The notes beneath the pieces were generated by a model. The model was not told the origin of the DNA and searched no databases. It saw nothing but the letters and a program-made list of their open reading frames with translations. Source: Alphaproteobacteria bacterium (lineage in GTDB: Bacteria > Pseudomonadota > Alphaproteobacteria > CAISOG01). From it: DNA of 5,704 nt. Made by a program: the position numbers and the translations under genes. Location of the stretch: contig VEQJ01000088.1 in the NCBI GenBank assembly GCA_018883285.1, forward strand, positions 1-5,704, given 5' to 3'. Below, piece by piece: positions 5,211 through 5,704 of the stretch (its first letter is position 1; each line of letters begins with the position of its first letter).

Positions 5211-5650
5211 CCCTTCCCCGTCTCGCCCTTTTTTTCTTCCGCAGGCTTCCCATCCCCCGCTTGACGCAGGTGCCATCGTTGCCAACGGCGCAGGGCGGTG
5301 GACAGCTCCGTCACCAGTTCGGGAAAGGGTGCGTCAAAACAGCTTTTGCGCGCCACCAGGGATGCTTGCCATGCGGGGTTCAGCAGCCGCGGCTCCGTCT
5401 GCCAAAGATGCTGCACGGCCGCCCTTAGGCGTCTTTTGATACGGTTGCGCACAACCGCCTTACCCATTTTGCGGGTGACGATTAGCCCAAACTGGCATGG
5501 CGGTGTAATATCGGCGGCGGCGGAGTGCGGCAACAATTGCACCAACAGATGGGTGCCCGATTGGCGCCAGCCCTGCCGCAGGCGGCGAAAATCATCGGCT
5601 TTGCTAAGGCTTGTCGGGCGCGACGGTTTTACCGTTGTGGGTTCAGGCAT
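5207..5650 (-). CDS. rnpA: Ribonuclease P protein component
   Basis: This 147-residue basic protein is the subunit that assists RNase P RNA in removing the 5' leader of pre-tRNAs. The family core is clear: LSKADDFRRL (15-24) at the start of the fold, FGLIVTRKMGKAVVRNR (54-70) and the RNA-binding RNR motif AVVRNRIKRRLRAA (65-78), then WQASLVARKSCF (94-105) leading to the final helix. ATG 5650 is preferred; an in-frame TTG at 5671 would add seven residues (LGRWAAT) that look unlike the family. The ribosome-binding site is weak for both (GGGCGG before the ATG). The protein has a short extension before the core and a charged, Lys/Glu/Gly-rich tail (about 131-147), longer than typical members of roughly 110-125 residues. 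rpmH normally precedes rnpA and would lie outside the window. Its stop codon lies in the right 15-bp repeat. Confidence 0.93.
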   Translation of the reverse strand: MPEPTTVKPSRPTSLSKADDFRRLRQGWRQSGTHLLVQLLPHSAAADITPPCQFGLIVTRKMGKAVVRNRIKRRLRAAVQHLWQTEPRLLNPAWQASLVARKSCFDAPFPELVTELSTALRRWQRWHLRQAGDGKPAEEKKGETGKG

Positions 5651-5704
5651 GGTTGCCGCCCATCGCCCCAAACCCCATGCAGCCTAAATGCCACAGGCTA
5701 ATAG
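5651..5704 (-). other. Upstream region of rnpA, no gene identified
   Basis: The last 54 bases were read in all three minus-strand frames. None resembles the end of ribosomal protein L34 (rpmH), whose C-terminus is usually Arg/Lys-rich and ends in LSA. If rpmH is present as in most bacteria, its end lies beyond the edge and this is the intergenic spacer. Confidence 0.4.

Noticed and set aside
5651..5671. Upstream TTG start for rnpA
   Set aside because: It adds LGRWAAT, with no better ribosome-binding site; ATG 5650 is the simpler choice, though TTG is not excluded.
1..5704. CRISPR array, rRNA or phage genes
   Set aside because: No regularly spaced repeats, rRNA-like segments or phage structural or recombinase proteins were seen.

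Overview
The window is about 60% GC. It looks like a chromosomal segment of an alphaproteobacterium, judged from the style of the M16 zinc protease (HLLEHMAFKGT), a closely canonical YejB/YejE/YejF peptide importer and an alphaproteobacterial-looking RNase P protein. No 16S rRNA or other decisive taxonomic marker is present, so genus and species cannot be given.

Layout, left to right. (1) Bases 1-708, minus strand: the N-terminal 236 residues of an M16 (mitochondrial-processing-peptidase-like) zinc protease, cut by the window edge. (2) Bases 709-883: a divergent intergenic region with a plausible promoter for the protease, a 13-bp palindrome and short direct repeats. (3) Bases 884-4618, plus strand: a tight three-gene operon, yejB-yejE-yejF, encoding two permeases and a double-ATPase of a peptide (microcin C-type) ABC importer. 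No substrate-binding gene (yejA) is present. (4) Bases 4615-5195, minus strand: a compact type II toxin-antitoxin module, brnT-brnA, with its own promoter and palindromic operators. (5) Bases 5207-5650, minus strand: rnpA, the protein subunit of RNase P. Its usual upstream partner rpmH would lie beyond the right edge.

The most striking structure is at the yejF/rnpA boundary. The BrnTA module, with nothing but its own promoter, sits exactly between two perfect 15-bp direct repeats (TTGCAGGCGGTTTAG at 4604-4618 and 5196-5210). The left copy is the 3' end of yejF and also carries the stop codon of brnA. The right copy carries the stop codon of rnpA. Removing one repeat plus the module would leave yejF and rnpA convergent with 4-bp overlapping stop codons. 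The brnT/promoter half of the insert is about 39-43% GC against about 60% in the flanks. I read this as a minimal, horizontally acquired toxin-antitoxin cassette inserted with duplication of a 15-bp target, leaving both neighbouring genes intact. No integrase, transposase or terminal inverted repeats are visible, so the mechanism is open.

Functionally, the importer and the protease are divergently arranged and could both handle peptides, but that link is only inferred. The TA module is autonomous and presumably autoregulated through the palindromes overlapping its promoter.
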